Notes: generated by a model not told the origin, from the sequence alone. DNA of 64,000 nucleotides from Candidatus Methylospira mobilis (GCF_009498235.1 NZ_CP044205.1:3535389-3599388); one strand, 5' to 3'; numbered from the stretch's first letter, positions 9,218 to 22,385 are shown. A program made the numbers and translations.

Positions 9218-9251
9218 GCGACACTTTGTCACACCCCCCTCTGACTGTCAA
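9218..9251 (-). promoter_or_regulatory. Candidate pmoC promoter
   Basis: A perfect -35 hexamer TTGACA reads on the minus strand at 9251-9246, about 146 bases before the pmoC start. At 17 bases there is only a weak -10 (CAAAGT), preceded by GTGTGA. Strong pmo promoters are usually sigma-70 type. The rest of the 9101-9378 spacer shows no gene. Confidence 0.35.
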
Positions 9252-9378
9252 CCCTAATCTACGTTCTTTTTTTAAAATATTTCAGGTTTATTACAAAAAT
9301 CACGCATACACAACTTGTTAGTTGCGGCAGCTCGCGGCCAGCCTTATCGGGCGTCAGTACGGATATCGCAATCAGAGA

Positions 9379-10368
9379 CTATGCTTGCCCGGCCAGGAAT
9401 ATTGCTCGCCTGGGCGCGGGATAGCCTTCACGGGTTTTTTGAGGATTACCCGGATCGAGAAAATCCGGCAATGATTGAAAACGCATCCAGCCAGTGCTGC
9501 GCTGCTCTTCGCTTGTGGTCGGGGATACGTCCAGCAGACGCGGATTACCAAAGCCGCAGCGATTCAACCAGCCGATCAGGGTTGCGGGGGAGGGAATAAA
9601 CCAGACATTGCGCATCTGGGCATAACGATTTTCCGGCAGTAGCACCTGCCCTTCCTCGCCCTCGATCACCAGCGTCTCCAGCACCAGTTCGCCGCCGGGT
9701 TTCAGCAAGCCGCGCAACTCCAGCAAATGATCGAGCGGCGAGCGACGATGATAAAGTATGCCCATGGAAAATACGCTGTCGAACGCGGCCAGGCCTGCCG
9801 GCGCCTGTTCGATGCCCAGGGGCAGCACATGCGCAGGCCATTGCCGCCCTAGAAAATGCTTGATTGCGTAAAACTGAACTACGCTGAGCAGCGTTGGATC
9901 TATGCCGACAACCAGATCCGCGCCCGCGCCCAGCATACGCCAGACGTGATAGCCGTTGCCGCAGCCGACATCAAGTACGGTTTTGCCTGCCAGGGGCTGT
10001 ATCGCGCCGCTCAGGCGCCTCCACTTCATATCCGAGCGCCATTCGGTATCGACATGCACCCCGTGTATGCTGTATGGCCCTTTGCGCCAGGGGTGCAGTT
10101 GCCGTAATAAAGCTTCGATTTCGTTACGCTGTCCGCAATCGACAGGCTGCGCGGCAGAAACCGATACGATATCGGCATCGAACGCAGGCGCGGCAGATTC
10201 GACGTGCGGCAGCTGAGCCAGCAGATTTTGCCAGGTGCCGGCTTCTCCGTGGCGCTTCGCATCCAGAACGGAGGAAAGCTGCTCCGGCAGAACATCCAGC
10301 CACGGCCTCAATTCGGAAGGGTAGCGGGATGCCAGCAACCCGGAATAATCGAACGCGCCGCCAAACAT
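9379..10368 (-). CDS. cmoB: tRNA U34 carboxymethyltransferase
   Basis: 329 residues. CmoB transfers the carboxymethyl group of carboxy-SAM to 5-hydroxyuridine at tRNA position 34, making cmo5U. The protein has the family's N-terminal region (LPHVES), the HPWRKGPYSIHGVHVDTEWRS block, and a SAM-binding motif VLDVGCGNGYHVWRM, then GILYHRRSPLDHL and LVIEGEEGQVLLPENRYAQM, both family-specific. The partner cmoA is not in the window. It follows lspA with a 17-base gap and could share its transcript. Confidence 0.95.
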   Translation of the reverse strand: MFGGAFDYSGLLASRYPSELRPWLDVLPEQLSSVLDAKRHGEAGTWQNLLAQLPHVESAAPAFDADIVSVSAAQPVDCGQRNEIEALLRQLHPWRKGPYSIHGVHVDTEWRSDMKWRRLSGAIQPLAGKTVLDVGCGNGYHVWRMLGAGADLVVGIDPTLLSVVQFYAIKHFLGRQWPAHVLPLGIEQAPAGLAAFDSVFSMGILYHRRSPLDHLLELRGLLKPGGELVLETLVIEGEEGQVLLPENRYAQMRNVWFIPSPATLIGWLNRCGFGNPRLLDVSPTTSEEQRSTGWMRFQSLPDFLDPGNPQKTREGYPAPRRAIFLAGQA

Positions 10369-10385
10369 ACGTCGATCAGGCGCGA

Positions 10386-10862
10386 TTACGCTACTACGGA
10401 GCCGCGGCGCGAAGTGACGAATCCGTCATATAGCAGATACATCACGCCTACGGTAATCGCTGAATCGGCCACGTTGAATGCCGGCCAATGCCAGTTTTGA
10501 TAAAATACGTCGAGAAAGTCAATGACGTAACCGTAGGCGACGCGATCGATCAAATTGCCCAATGCGCCGCCCAGCACCAGCGACCAGGCTATGGCTTCAC
10601 GTTGCCGCCCTGCATTGAGTTTTTTCAGCCAGACGGATATGCCTATGCTGGCAGCAACAGAAAGCGCGATGAAAAACCAGCGCTGCCAGCCGCCCGCATC
10701 ACTGAGAAAACTGAATGCGGCGCCATGGTTGCGCAAATAGGTAAATTGAAAAAAAGGCAGCAGTTCTATCGTTTGATAGAGCTGCATGCTGCCGTCCACC
10801 ATCCGTTTGCTGAGTTGATCCAGCACCACCACCAGCACAGCCAGCCAAAGCCATTTCAACAT
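10386..10862 (-). CDS. lspA: Lipoprotein signal peptidase
   Basis: 158-residue inner-membrane aspartyl peptidase that cleaves prolipoprotein signal peptides before the lipidated Cys. Four hydrophobic helices are visible; catalytic Asp residues lie in GNLIDRVAYGYVIDF and FNVADSAI, with the N-terminal DQLSK motif. Start set at 10862 (MLKWLWLAVLVVVLDQ); a longer frame running back into ileS is not family-like. It sits seven bases after ileS, the standard ribF-ileS-lspA order. Confidence 0.95.
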   Translation of the reverse strand: MLKWLWLAVLVVVLDQLSKRMVDGSMQLYQTIELLPFFQFTYLRNHGAAFSFLSDAGGWQRWFFIALSVAASIGISVWLKKLNAGRQREAIAWSLVLGGALGNLIDRVAYGYVIDFLDVFYQNWHWPAFNVADSAITVGVMYLLYDGFVTSRRGSVVA

Positions 10863-10869
10863 AGTATTC

Positions 10870-13689
10870 TCATGCGCAGCAACGCTGTTCACCCGGACCC
10901 GCCACATTTTCCACGCAACGCCCGCATAACTCGGGATGCTCCTCATGCGCGCCGACATCGGCACGGTGGTGCCAGCAGCGGATACATTTCGAATGCGGAC
11001 TCGGTGCGACACGCAACTGCAAACCTTCGATCTCGGTCGGCAACGCATCCGCCGGAGCCTGATCGGCAGGCCATATGACGGCCTCCGATGTAATCAGCAC
11101 AAATCGCAATTCATCACCCAACAGACTCAAACGGTAATGAACGTCAGGCGAGCAATACAACTCGACTTCGGCATCCAGCGACGAACCGATCTCTTCGCGC
11201 ACACGCAGGACTTCCAGTTCCTTACCGATCGCTTCGCGCACGGCGCGCACGAAATCCCATTCATCGCGGGCAAGAGCATGGCTGCCGTCAAACCCGAACA
11301 GGCCCTCGTACCAGGTCGCCAGAAAAACCGAATCCGCGTGTCTGCCGGGCAAAAAACGCCATATTTCCTCGGCGGTAAAACTCAATATCGGCGCCAGCCA
11401 GCGCACCAGCGCTTCGACGATATGGTACATCGCCGTCTGCGTCGAACGGCGCGCCAGACTGCCGGGTTGGCAGGTATATTGCCTGTCCTTGGTGATATCG
11501 AGATAAAAACTGCCCAGATCCACCGAACAGAAATGATGCACCTTCTGGTATACGAGATGGAAGCTGTAATCGTTATAAGCCTGTATTACTTCCTGCTGCA
11601 ACTGCGCCGCCCTATCGACCGCCCAGACATCCAGCGGCAGTAAACGATGCGAATCGAGCAGATCGATTTCCGGGTCGAATCCGTTCAGGTTGGAAAGCAG
11701 ATAACGCGCGGTATTTCTGAGACGCCGGTAGACATCCGCAGTGCGCTTCAGAATTTCGTCGGAAACGCTCATCTCGGCGCGATAGTCGGTCGCCGCCACC
11801 CATAGGCGCAGAATATCGGCGCCCAGAGTCTTCATCACCTTCTGCGGCGCAACCACGTTGCCGCGCGACTTCGACATTTTTCTGCCTTGCGCATCGACGG
11901 TAAATCCGTGCGTCAGCACCGAGCGGTAAGGGGCGCAGCCTTGCATCGCCACCGAAGCCAGCAGGGAAGACTGGAACCAGCCGCGATGCTGATCGGAACC
12001 CTCCAGGTAAAGATCGGCGGGGAATTGCAGATCGTCGCGGCGCGACAATACGCAGGCATGGGTAACGCCGGAATCGAACCAGACATCCAGCGTGTCACGC
12101 GTGCGTTCATAAAACTCGACATCGTCGCCAAGCAGTTCACGAGCATCCAGGTCGAACCAGGCGTCTATGCCGCACTGTTCGACGCGCTGCGCTACCGCCT
12201 CGAACAAACTCGCCATATCGGGGTGAATTTCGCCGCTTTGCTTATGCACGAACAGCGGAATCGGCACACCCCAGTTGCGTTGACGCGAAACGCACCAGTC
12301 GGGACGGTTCATCACCATGCCTTCGATACGCGCCTGCCCCCAGTCGGGTATCCAGGCAACATCGGAGATTTCACGCAAGGCCTGCTCGCGCAGGCCTTTG
12401 TGGTCCATCCCAATAAACCACTGCGGCGTGGCCCTGAAAATAACCGGGGTTTTGTGACGCCAGCAATGCGGATAACTGTGCTCGATACTCGCTTCATGCA
12501 ACAGCGCGCCGTGTTCCTGCAAACATTCCACCACCTTGGCGTTCGCGGACAGCACATGCTGGCCGGCAAAGAACGGCGTGCCGTGTACGAAGCAGCCTTC
12601 ACCGTCAACCGGGTTGTCCACAGGCAGCCCATACTTCAAACCGGCGACATAGTCTTCCTGACCATGTCCCGGTGCGGTATGAACCGCGCCGGTTCCCGCA
12701 TCCAGCGTGACATGATCGCCCAGGATGACCGGCACCTCCCTGCCCAGGAACGGATGCAAAAGCCGGACGCCTTCCAGGGCCTCGCCCTTGCAGTAGGCGA
12801 CAACGCGATACTGATCGACGCCATAGCGTTGCATGGCGTCCTTCATCAACCCTTCGGCCAGCAACAGCCTCTCGCCTTCGAGCTGTACGACGACATATTC
12901 CAGTTCAGGATTCAATGCGACCGCCTGATTGGCAGGCAAGGTCCACGGCGTAGTCGTCCAAATCGCCACTGACATAGGCCCCTGCCCCGACTGACCGGGT
13001 ACTGAATGACAAAGCTCGATCACATCGTCCTCATGTACCACGCGGAAACGCACATCGATAGCCAATGACCGTTTGTTCTCGTACTCGACCTCGGCTTCGG
13101 CCAGTGCCGAGCCGCAATCGGTACACCAGTGAACCGGTTTGGCGCCCCGGATCAAATGCCCGTTGGCGTAAATACGCGCCAACGAGCGAATGACATTCGC
13201 CTCGAAGGCATAGTCCATACTCAGATACGGTTGCTCCCAATCGCCGAAAACACCGAGACGCACAAATTCGTCACGCTGCAACACCACTTGTTGCGCGGCG
13301 TAATCGCGGCAGGCGGCGCGAAACGTGCGCTCATCGACCTTGACACCGGCCTTGCCGATCCTTTTTTCAACCATCAGCTCTATCGGCAATCCGTGGCAAT
13401 CCCAGCCCGGCACATACGGAGCATCGAAACCGCTCAGGCTCTTGCTCTTGACGATAATATCCTTCAACACCTTATTGACCGCATGACCAATATGAATCTC
13501 GCCGTTGGCATAGGGAGGACCGTCGTGCAGGATAAATTTGGGACGCCCGGCGAACGCCTCCCTGATCCTGCGGTAAAGTTTTTTTTCCTTCCAGGCCTGC
13601 AGTTGCTCGGGCTCGCGCTGGGCAAGATTCCCCTTCATCGGAAAATCGGTGCTGGGAAGATTGAGTGTAGCCTTATAGTCAATAGTCAT
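10870..13689 (-). CDS. ileS: Isoleucyl-tRNA synthetase
   Basis: 939-residue class I synthetase charging tRNA-Ile in the cytoplasm. The HIGH motif is in [16 protein letters not shown], the KMSKS motif in [10 protein letters not shown], the CP1 editing domain lies between, and the C-terminus has a zinc finger with CIRCWHHR and CGRC cysteine pairs. Length is normal for bacterial IleRS. The start overlaps the ribF stop (ATGA), so translation is coupled. Confidence 0.98.
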   Translation of the reverse strand: MTIDYKATLNLPSTDFPMKGNLAQREPEQLQAWKEKKLYRRIREAFAGRPKFILHDGPPYANGEIHIGHAVNKVLKDIIVKSKSLSGFDAPYVPGWDCHGLPIELMVEKRIGKAGVKVDERTFRAACRDYAAQQVVLQRDEFVRLGVFGDWEQPYLSMDYAFEANVIRSLARIYANGHLIRGAKPVHWCTDCGSALAEAEVEYENKRSLAIDVRFRVVHEDDVIELCHSVPGQSGQGPMSVAIWTTTPWTLPANQAVALNPELEYVVVQLEGERLLLAEGLMKDAMQRYGVDQYRVVAYCKGEALEGVRLLHPFLGREVPVILGDHVTLDAGTGAVHTAPGHGQEDYVAGLKYGLPVDNPVDGEGCFVHGTPFFAGQHVLSANAKVVECLQEHGALLHEASIEHSYPHCWRHKTPVIFRATPQWFIGMDHKGLREQALREISDVAWIPDWGQARIEGMVMNRPDWCVSRQRNWGVPIPLFVHKQSGEIHPDMASLFEAVAQRVEQCGIDAWFDLDARELLGDDVEFYERTRDTLDVWFDSGVTHACVLSRRDDLQFPADLYLEGSDQHRGWFQSSLLASVAMQGCAPYRSVLTHGFTVDAQGRKMSKSRGNVVAPQKVMKTLGADILRLWVAATDYRAEMSVSDEILKRTADVYRRLRNTARYLLSNLNGFDPEIDLLDSHRLLPLDVWAVDRAAQLQQEVIQAYNDYSFHLVYQKVHHFCSVDLGSFYLDITKDRQYTCQPGSLARRSTQTAMYHIVEALVRWLAPILSFTAEEIWRFLPGRHADSVFLATWYEGLFGFDGSHALARDEWDFVRAVREAIGKELEVLRVREEIGSSLDAEVELYCSPDVHYRLSLLGDELRFVLITSEAVIWPADQAPADALPTEIEGLQLRVAPSPHSKCIRCWHHRADVGAHEEHPELCGRCVENVAGPGEQRCCA

Positions 13690-14648
13690 GTTGTAACAGT
13701 CAAAAGCGGGTTCGTTGCATGGTGCTCGAAATAAGCCCTGGCGGATAATACATCCTGTGTTATCTGTTTTTTGAGGGCGGATATGTCCTGAAAAAGCTGC
13801 TCGTCGCGAATTTTATGATGAAAATAAACCGAGACTCTTTTTCCGTATATACTAGCATCGAAATCAAAAAGATGAGTTTCGAGTCGAATATCATCCCTGC
13901 CACCCAGCGTCGGCCTGACGCCGATGTTGGCGACGCCTGGTATGGGTTGGGCGGCTATGCCGCCCATTGTAACGGCAAAAACCCCCGAAATTGGCGCTGT
14001 TTTACCAAAGACGCTCATATTGGCGGTGGGAAAACCGATACTGCGCCCCAGCCTGTTCCCCTCGATCACCCGCCCGCACAGGAAGAAAGGCCGCCCTAGC
14101 AAGCGCGTAGCCAGCGCCATATTGGACGCGCTCAGGGTTTCGCGTATCAGCGTACTGCTGACGCGCACCCCGTCGAATTGTATGGATCGCGTATCCGCAA
14201 CATCAAAACCCGCCGCTGCGGATACGGCGCGCAGCAAGGAATAATCGCCGCTGCGCCGGTTGCCGAAGCGAAAATCGTCTCCTATCAATAAATGCCTGAC
14301 GCGCAACCCTTCCACCAGAACCCGCTGAATAAAGGTTTCCGGCGGCATTGCGGCAAACGCGGAAGTAAAGCGCAGCAACAGTACCGCATCGACCGGAAGA
14401 TCGCACATGCAGGCCAGTTTTTCGCGTAAGCGAGTCAAACGCGGCGGCGCATCCTCCGGCCTGAAATACTCCAGCGGCTGCGGCTCGAACAGCACGACGA
14501 CAACCGGCAAGCCGCGCCGAGCGCCCTCATCGGCCAGCTCGCAAATGATGGAGCGATGTCCCAAATGCACGCCGTCGAAATTCCCGATAGTCGCCACGCA
14601 TCCATCGGCAAATTGGGGCAATGCCCAGACCCCCCGGATCAATCGCAT
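13686..14648 (-). CDS. ribF: Bifunctional riboflavin kinase / FAD synthetase
   Basis: 320-residue enzyme making FMN and then FAD. The N-terminal nucleotidyltransferase domain has [15 protein letters not shown] and [16 protein letters not shown]; the C-terminal kinase domain has [15 protein letters not shown] and [17 protein letters not shown]. Start set at 14648 ([11 protein letters not shown]), which fits the family; the frame is open 40 codons further up inside murJ. It overlaps the murJ end by ten bases and the ileS start by four. Confidence 0.95.
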   Translation of the reverse strand: MRLIRGVWALPQFADGCVATIGNFDGVHLGHRSIICELADEGARRGLPVVVVLFEPQPLEYFRPEDAPPRLTRLREKLACMCDLPVDAVLLLRFTSAFAAMPPETFIQRVLVEGLRVRHLLIGDDFRFGNRRSGDYSLLRAVSAAAGFDVADTRSIQFDGVRVSSTLIRETLSASNMALATRLLGRPFFLCGRVIEGNRLGRSIGFPTANMSVFGKTAPISGVFAVTMGGIAAQPIPGVANIGVRPTLGGRDDIRLETHLFDFDASIYGKRVSVYFHHKIRDEQLFQDISALKKQITQDVLSARAYFEHHATNPLLTVTT

Positions 14649-16228
14649 CGCTGAATTCCCGCCGCTGCTGCAACCGGGCGTAGCGGCGCATGTAAATGAC
14701 GCCGGCGCACCCCGCCAAGCCAGAGCACGGAAAAATAAACGCCCGTCCCGCCCGCGACCAGCACGCACAAGCGCAGATAACTATTTTCGATAGGCATGAT
14801 CAATCTCAAGCTTTGCTTGTCCCCGTACAGCAACCCAACCGCCATAATCAGCGCTGCAAATCCGGTTCTCAATAAAAACAAACCCCAGCCCGGTCGCGGA
14901 CAATATATACCGGTTCGTAACAGCTTATGCAGCAAAAACCCGCCCTGCAGCAATGCCGCCAGCGCTGTCGATAAAGTCAGTGCCGCATGTCTCCAGCCTT
15001 GAGGCGCTGCCATGAACGCCAGCGCCACACCCAATCCGCCATTGACCAGTACCGCCAGCAAACCGCTCGTTAAGAGGGCTCCACTGTCATGCCGGGCCGC
15101 ATAGGCCGAAGATAGCACGCGAACCGCAATCAGACCCGGCAATGCCGGCGCATAGGCCATCAAACTCCGCGCCGCCATGACTATATCGGTTTCTCTCGCG
15201 GCATCCGTTCCAAATACGCAAGCCATCAGCGGAGTCGACAACATTCCAAGGCCGAGCGCAGCAGGAAGGCTTATCAATGTAACCCAGCGCAGCCCCCAAT
15301 CCAACACTTCGGAAAAATGCGCGCCGTCGCCTTGCAGATGCAAATTGGCCAAACGCGGCAGGATAGCCGTTCCCAGCGCCACGCCTACCATGGCCACAGG
15401 CAATTCGATATAACGGTCGGAGTAATACAGCCAGGATATGCTGCCCGACATTAAAAAAGAGGCAAAAAAGGTGTCGACGAGAATATTCAACTGGGGTACC
15501 GATACCCCAAGCAGAGACGGCATGACGCCACGCAAAAGCGGCCAGGACTGCCGGAAGCGCCGCAAGCTGAAATGCGGGCGCGGAACATGGCCGGTATAAG
15601 CAAGCGCGGGAATTTGCAGCGCAAACTGCAGCAGGCCGGCCAACAACACCGCCCAGGCCAGCGCCATGATCGGCCGATCAAGCAAAGGCGCGAACCAGAT
15701 TGCCCCAATAATCATACATAGGTTCAACAGGACCGGCGTAAACGCAGGCACGGCGAAATGTCCACGGCTATTCAGTATGCCGCCGGCAAACGCCGTCAGC
15801 ACGATAAAAAAAAGATAGGGAAAGGTTATGCGCACCATGTCCGTACATAGCGCGCTATCCAGGGGTTGCGCAAACAAACCCGGCGCAAATACGGCTATCA
15901 GCAACGGCGCGGCCAGGGTACCCGCCAGAGATATCTGCAGTAATAGGAGAATCAGCGCGCCGAACAGCGTATCGACCTCAAGCCTCCCCTGTACGCCGCC
16001 TTTCCCGTCCGTTCCTCGCAGCAAAGGTAAAAACGCCAGAGAAAAACTGCCGTCGGAAAACAGCCGGCGTAAAAAATTGGGAATACGGAATGCAACCAGA
16101 AACGCATCGGTAGCCGGACCGACGCCGAAATAGCGCGCTATAACCACATCGCGCGCAAACCCCAACAGCCGCGACAACATTGTCAAGCCACTGACAATGG
16201 ACGACGACTTTACAAGATGGCCGTTCAG
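14639..16228 (-). CDS. murJ: Lipid II flippase MurJ, probable CTG start
   Basis: Inner-membrane flippase moving lipid II across the membrane for peptidoglycan synthesis, with about 14 helices. Conserved stretches include SRLLGFARDVVIARYFG, TDAFLVAFRIPNFLRRLF and ASFLMSGSISWLYYSDR. The frame offers only TTG (16186) or ATG (16180), which would cut off the conserved start. The reading continues upstream as LVKSSSIVSGLTMLSRLL, matching full-length MurJ. A CTG at 16228 has GAGG eight bases before it, and a TAG lies 11 codons upstream. From CTG it is 529 aa. If CTG is not used, the start is 16186. Confidence 0.9.
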   Translation of the reverse strand: MNGHLVKSSSIVSGLTMLSRLLGFARDVVIARYFGVGPATDAFLVAFRIPNFLRRLFSDGSFSLAFLPLLRGTDGKGGVQGRLEVDTLFGALILLLLQISLAGTLAAPLLIAVFAPGLFAQPLDSALCTDMVRITFPYLFFIVLTAFAGGILNSRGHFAVPAFTPVLLNLCMIIGAIWFAPLLDRPIMALAWAVLLAGLLQFALQIPALAYTGHVPRPHFSLRRFRQSWPLLRGVMPSLLGVSVPQLNILVDTFFASFLMSGSISWLYYSDRYIELPVAMVGVALGTAILPRLANLHLQGDGAHFSEVLDWGLRWVTLISLPAALGLGMLSTPLMACVFGTDAARETDIVMAARSLMAYAPALPGLIAVRVLSSAYAARHDSGALLTSGLLAVLVNGGLGVALAFMAAPQGWRHAALTLSTALAALLQGGFLLHKLLRTGIYCPRPGWGLFLLRTGFAALIMAVGLLYGDKQSLRLIMPIENSYLRLCVLVAGGTGVYFSVLWLGGVRRRHLHAPLRPVAAAAGIQRCD

Positions 16229-16432
16229 AGCGTTTGCCTCAAATACCGTAAAAAGCCGCTATCGTATCAGGATATCGCGAAATATCGTAGTTACAGCGCA
16301 GGTTATAAAGTCGTGACGATTTTTCTATATGACTGAATTTGGCTTTGTCTGACGGAACGAAGGTTAGATATGCGAGACCGGCCATGGCAGGGATTCCGTA
16401 GCCGGGCATCCATCGACGGATGCGTTGCACAG

Positions 16433-19423
16433 TTAATCGAACGACACGCTTCCGCCTGTCTCGGCAGCCTCATCTCCAAACCCGAAATCTGTAGCTGGAT
16501 GCTTACGAATCGCAGCCTCCAGCTCATCAACCGGCATGGGCCTGCCGAAAAAATAGCCCTGATAGGCATCGCAACCATATTGCCTGAGAAACGCGTACTG
16601 CGCATCGGTTTCCACCCCCTCGGCTATCACATCCAGCCCCAGGCTGTGCGACATGGCAATAATAGCCTGCACGATAGCGGCGTCATTATGATCGATAATA
16701 ATATCGCGCACGAAGGATTGATCTATCTTGATTTGATCCAGAGGCAGCTGTTTGAGATAGAGCAACGAAGAGTATCCCGTACCAAAATCATCCATGGAGA
16801 AGCGCACACCCAATGTCCTCAGTTGCCGCATTTTAAGTATACAGCCCTCTACATCATCCAAAACCATGCTTTCCGTCAGCTCCAGCTCAAGCTTGACCGG
16901 ATCAATGGCGTATTTCCTCATGCACAGACTGATATAGTCGACAAAGCCCTTTTCACGAAATTGGCGCGCGCTGACATTAACCGCAATGCTTAGCCGGCTC
17001 AACCCCGGTTCGCTCCGCCATTTCGCCAATTGCGCACAGGCCACATCTATCACCCAGCGGCCTATCGACTGAATCAAACCGGTATCTTCCGCTACAGGAA
17101 TAAATTGGGCGGGTGTAACCGGCCCCAGCGCCGGATGCACCCAACGCAACAACGCCTCAACACCCAGCGGGTGTCCGCTTATATCCTGCTGCAACTGATA
17201 AAACAGTCTGAACTCCTGACGATCCAGCGCGGAGCGGAGCGCGCTTTCAAGCTGATTGCGCGCTTCCAGCGCAGCCTGTATGGACGGATCGTAAAAACAC
17301 CAGGTGTTGCGCCCGTTGGACTTGGCCTGATACATGGCGGTATCGGCATAAATCAGCAGATTTTCCAGACTGTCCTGATGCCCCCGGAACAAGACAACCC
17401 CGACGCTGGGAGTAATGTGGTATTCAACATCGCCCAGCCGGAACGGGCGGCAAAGATCCCCGCGTATCTTCTCCGCGACGGTTTCCGCCTGAACCGCAGC
17501 CTCATCCGAGTTGGAGCTTAGACTCAGCAGCACGACAAACTCGTCGCCTCCCAAACGAGCAACGCTATCCTCCGCGCGCACGCATTCTTTCAGGCGGCGC
17601 GCCACTTCGATCAGCATTTTGTCGCCTATACTATGGCCCATGCTGTCATTCAAGCGCTTGAATTGATCCAGATCGAGCAGCACCAGCGCGCCATATCGTC
17701 CGCTGCGAGCGCTGGCCGACATGGCCTGATGAACACGGTCGCCGAGCAGTCGACGGTTGGGGAGATTGGTGAGCGGATCAAAGTTGGCCTGCTCCCATAT
17801 CAACGCGTCCTTACGCTTTTTCTCGGCGATATTCTGCGCGAATACGAAACTGTATTCTTCACCGGCGTAGGCGATATAACTGGACGTTACTTCGACAGGG
17901 AAAATCGCTCCGTCCTTACGGCGCTGACGAGACTCCGATTGCGAACTACCCAGACTTTTGAGTTTTTCCCACGCGGCAAACCAGATGCCGGGAGATGAAT
18001 CGGGGTCGATATCCCAAATGGACAGGCCGACCAGGTCTTCGCGCGCGTACCCCAGGCTTTCGCAGGCATATTCGTTTGCATACACAACACGCCCTCTGGG
18101 ACTCAACCAGAAAAAACCCGCACAACTCTTGTTGATGGCGACATGGATCAACTCCTGATTACGCCGGGTTTGATTGCGTTCGGTAATGTCCTGCACGATG
18201 GACCAGATATACTGCTCGCCGTCCTTCCCTGTCACCAGCATGCCGTTAAGCTGGACGGGAATCAGCCGTCCGCTTTTCTGCCGGCATGTTTTTTCATACG
18301 GACCATAACGGCCGGTCTGCGCCAGAAATTCCAGCTGTATCGCTTCCTGATCATGATATTCCTTCGGCGTCAGCATCCAGTAATCCAGCGCCTTCAATTC
18401 CTGCTCCGAATACCCGCATATTTTGCGGAACGCCTCATTAAATTCCATGTAGCGGCCATCCATACTGTTCAGCGCAATGCCGAGCGGCGCCAGCTCGTAA
18501 AACCCCCGCAGCTTTTCTTCGTTTCGCCGCAGCTCGGCTTCAGCCTGCCCGCGCCCGGCCAGCAATGCGGTAATCGCCAACTCGGACAAAACCAGCGTGA
18601 GAATATAAACCCAGAGCAGCAGCATCCCCTGTTCCAGGGTAAGCTGAGAAAACGGCGTAGCCTGCCCTGCTGCAAGCCAGGCGGCGACCAAAGAAAACAT
18701 CGTCACGGCAAATGCGGAGCCCGTCGCCTCAAAACGTAAAGCAGCCCATACCGCCATAGGCAGGGACAACAGCGCCATTGGCAGCAATACCCCGCCGCTA
18801 TCCGCATGAAGCGCCCCCCATCCCAGCAGAGCAGCCAACAGGCTCCACAACAAGAACTCCAGAGAATGCCGGCGCATGGCGGTCAGGTTCTTGCTCGTCA
18901 GCGTCAAAAGCAGCGGCCCGGCCAGCAGCACGCCAATGAAATCCCCCATCCACCATGCCAGCGCGGCATTGATAAACCTGCCGGAGGGCGCCGGACCCGC
19001 GAGCCACAGTATAATTGCGCCGCTCAACGCCGACACCAGCGTACCCGCTGCTGCCGCCAGACAAAAAAGAGGGATATCCTTTTGGCGGTCAAACTCGGCA
19101 TGGAACCCGGCACGCCCCAGCACGCCGGCGATCAGCAGCGGAGCAAGCGTGCCCCCGGTTGCCAGTCCTGCCGCCGATAAAACGGGTACGCCGATAAATA
19201 GATCGCCTACGAACGCGCCGACAAAAACGCCCGGCCAGTATGTTCGCCCCCAGCGCAACAAAACCGCTACCGCGATACCGGCGGGCAGCCAGAACAGGCT
19301 GATATTGGAGCCTGCATAAGGCATTGAAAACCCTAACAAGCCAAAGACAACGTATGTCAGCGCAACAAGCAGGAGTTTACCTGCGTATCGGTACTGCTCC
19401 GGTTTTAAAATACCTTTTGACAC
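16433..19423 (-). CDS. MASE1-PAS-PAS-GGDEF-EAL signalling protein
   Basis: 996-residue membrane protein predicted to make and/or break cyclic di-GMP. Residues ~1-300 hold about eight helices of a MASE1 sensor (SMPYAGSNISLFWLPAGIAVAV). Two PAS domains follow (~305-420, ~425-545). The GGDEF domain has an intact RLGGDEFVVLL active site and the EAL domain an intact EALLRW, DDFGTGYSSL and AEGVET. Both activities may therefore be real, or one may regulate the other. Transcribed alone; the ligand of the MASE1 part is unknown. Confidence 0.93.
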   Translation of the reverse strand: MSKGILKPEQYRYAGKLLLVALTYVVFGLLGFSMPYAGSNISLFWLPAGIAVAVLLRWGRTYWPGVFVGAFVGDLFIGVPVLSAAGLATGGTLAPLLIAGVLGRAGFHAEFDRQKDIPLFCLAAAAGTLVSALSGAIILWLAGPAPSGRFINAALAWWMGDFIGVLLAGPLLLTLTSKNLTAMRRHSLEFLLWSLLAALLGWGALHADSGGVLLPMALLSLPMAVWAALRFEATGSAFAVTMFSLVAAWLAAGQATPFSQLTLEQGMLLLWVYILTLVLSELAITALLAGRGQAEAELRRNEEKLRGFYELAPLGIALNSMDGRYMEFNEAFRKICGYSEQELKALDYWMLTPKEYHDQEAIQLEFLAQTGRYGPYEKTCRQKSGRLIPVQLNGMLVTGKDGEQYIWSIVQDITERNQTRRNQELIHVAINKSCAGFFWLSPRGRVVYANEYACESLGYAREDLVGLSIWDIDPDSSPGIWFAAWEKLKSLGSSQSESRQRRKDGAIFPVEVTSSYIAYAGEEYSFVFAQNIAEKKRKDALIWEQANFDPLTNLPNRRLLGDRVHQAMSASARSGRYGALVLLDLDQFKRLNDSMGHSIGDKMLIEVARRLKECVRAEDSVARLGGDEFVVLLSLSSNSDEAAVQAETVAEKIRGDLCRPFRLGDVEYHITPSVGVVLFRGHQDSLENLLIYADTAMYQAKSNGRNTWCFYDPSIQAALEARNQLESALRSALDRQEFRLFYQLQQDISGHPLGVEALLRWVHPALGPVTPAQFIPVAEDTGLIQSIGRWVIDVACAQLAKWRSEPGLSRLSIAVNVSARQFREKGFVDYISLCMRKYAIDPVKLELELTESMVLDDVEGCILKMRQLRTLGVRFSMDDFGTGYSSLLYLKQLPLDQIKIDQSFVRDIIIDHNDAAIVQAIIAMSHSLGLDVIAEGVETDAQYAFLRQYGCDAYQGYFFGRPMPVDELEAAIRKHPATDFGFGDEAAETGGSVSFD

Positions 19424-19558
19424 CTGGTTATGCCCAGAAATTAATGCAGCGAAGAAATATCGATATTTAAAGTGTGCGGCTTATCGCCTTTAACTGTCTA
19501 TCTAGGGACAAACAATAATACCAACAGTGCGGCAGAAAGCAGAAAAGAAAAGTTTTTA

Positions 19559-19588
19559 TTGACAACGACACATGCATCCCGCCATAAT
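19559..19588 (+). promoter_or_regulatory. Promoter of rpsT
   Basis: TTGACA (19559-19564), 18-base spacer, CATAAT (19583-19588). Transcription would start near 19595, leaving a ~120-base leader before rpsT. The rest of the 19424-19718 spacer shows no gene. Confidence 0.65.
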
Positions 19589-19718
19589 TAAGTGCTAAAT
19601 ATTGCACAAGGTACACCCTTGTCATCAGGTTAGTTGTGTTCGACCTGGGAACACAGCCTGTTTCGTATCGATTCACACATGCTTGTGCCGGCTCTTTGCC
19701 GCATATTGAGAGGTTAAC

Positions 19719-19997
19719 TTGGCAAACATCGCTTCCGCAAAAAAACGCGCCCGTCAGTCCGAAAAGAACCGCGCACACAACGCCGCAGCACGCAGCCGCC
19801 TGCGTACGTTCATCAAAAAAGTCATACTGGCCGTGGACGCCGGCGACCTTGAAAAGGCGCGCAACGCCTTTGCCGAAGCCGTGCCGGTTATCGACTCGTC
19901 CGTGAACAAAGGATTAATCCACAAAAACAAGGCCGCACGCAGCAAAAGCCGGCTAAGCGCTCACCTCAAAACACTGGCGCTGAAAAACGCAGCCTAA
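19719..19997 (+). CDS. rpsT: 30S ribosomal protein S20
   Basis: 92 residues, highly basic and helical, binding 16S rRNA in the small subunit body. The sequence [20 protein letters not shown] is typical. Start codon is TTG at 19719, preceded by GAGAGG; UUG is also the start of E. coli rpsT, where S20 represses its own translation through this weak start, so similar autoregulation is likely. Transcribed alone from its own promoter. Confidence 0.97.
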   Translation: MANIASAKKRARQSEKNRAHNAAARSRLRTFIKKVILAVDAGDLEKARNAFAEAVPVIDSSVNKGLIHKNKAARSKSRLSAHLKTLALKNAA

Positions 19998-20018
19998 CTG
20001 CTGCATACCGCGCAAGCA

Positions 20019-20060
20019 GGCACCCCACTAACCCTAATAAAAAGGGTTTTAAGGGGTGCC
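20019..20060 (+). terminator. Hairpin after rpsT
   Basis: Nested stems: GGCACCCC (20019-20026) with GGGGTGCC (20053-20060), and inside AACCCT (20030-20035) with AGGGTT (20043-20048). No clean T-run follows the outer stem; the inner one is followed by TT. It separates convergent rpsT and proB and may act on both. Confidence 0.55.
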
Positions 20061-20103
20061 GAGACGCGGTAGCTACGCCCTCACTTGAAGCTCGACGAAG
20101 TAT

Positions 20104-22273
<2,170 letters not shown>

Positions 22274-22291
22274 TCAAAAAACAATACAAAC

Positions 22292-22317
22292 AAAAAACCC
22301 CGCCAAAAGCGGGGCTT
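22292..22317 (-). terminator. Terminator/attenuator between rpmA and obgE
   Basis: On the minus strand a GC-rich stem GCCCCGC / GCGGGG with short T-rich loop is followed by six T. It would end most rplU-rpmA transcripts before obgE, leaving read-through to set obgE-proB levels. Confidence 0.8.
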
Positions 22318-22385
22318 AAAGAACAGCCAAACGGCAAAGCGGTCAACGACCCCCGGCCCAGCCGAAAGCCTCGCTCACTCAATAA

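Noticed and set aside
11887-12972. 361-aa plus-strand ORF opposite ileS
   Set aside because: Antisense shadow of a GC-rich essential gene; no family resemblance.
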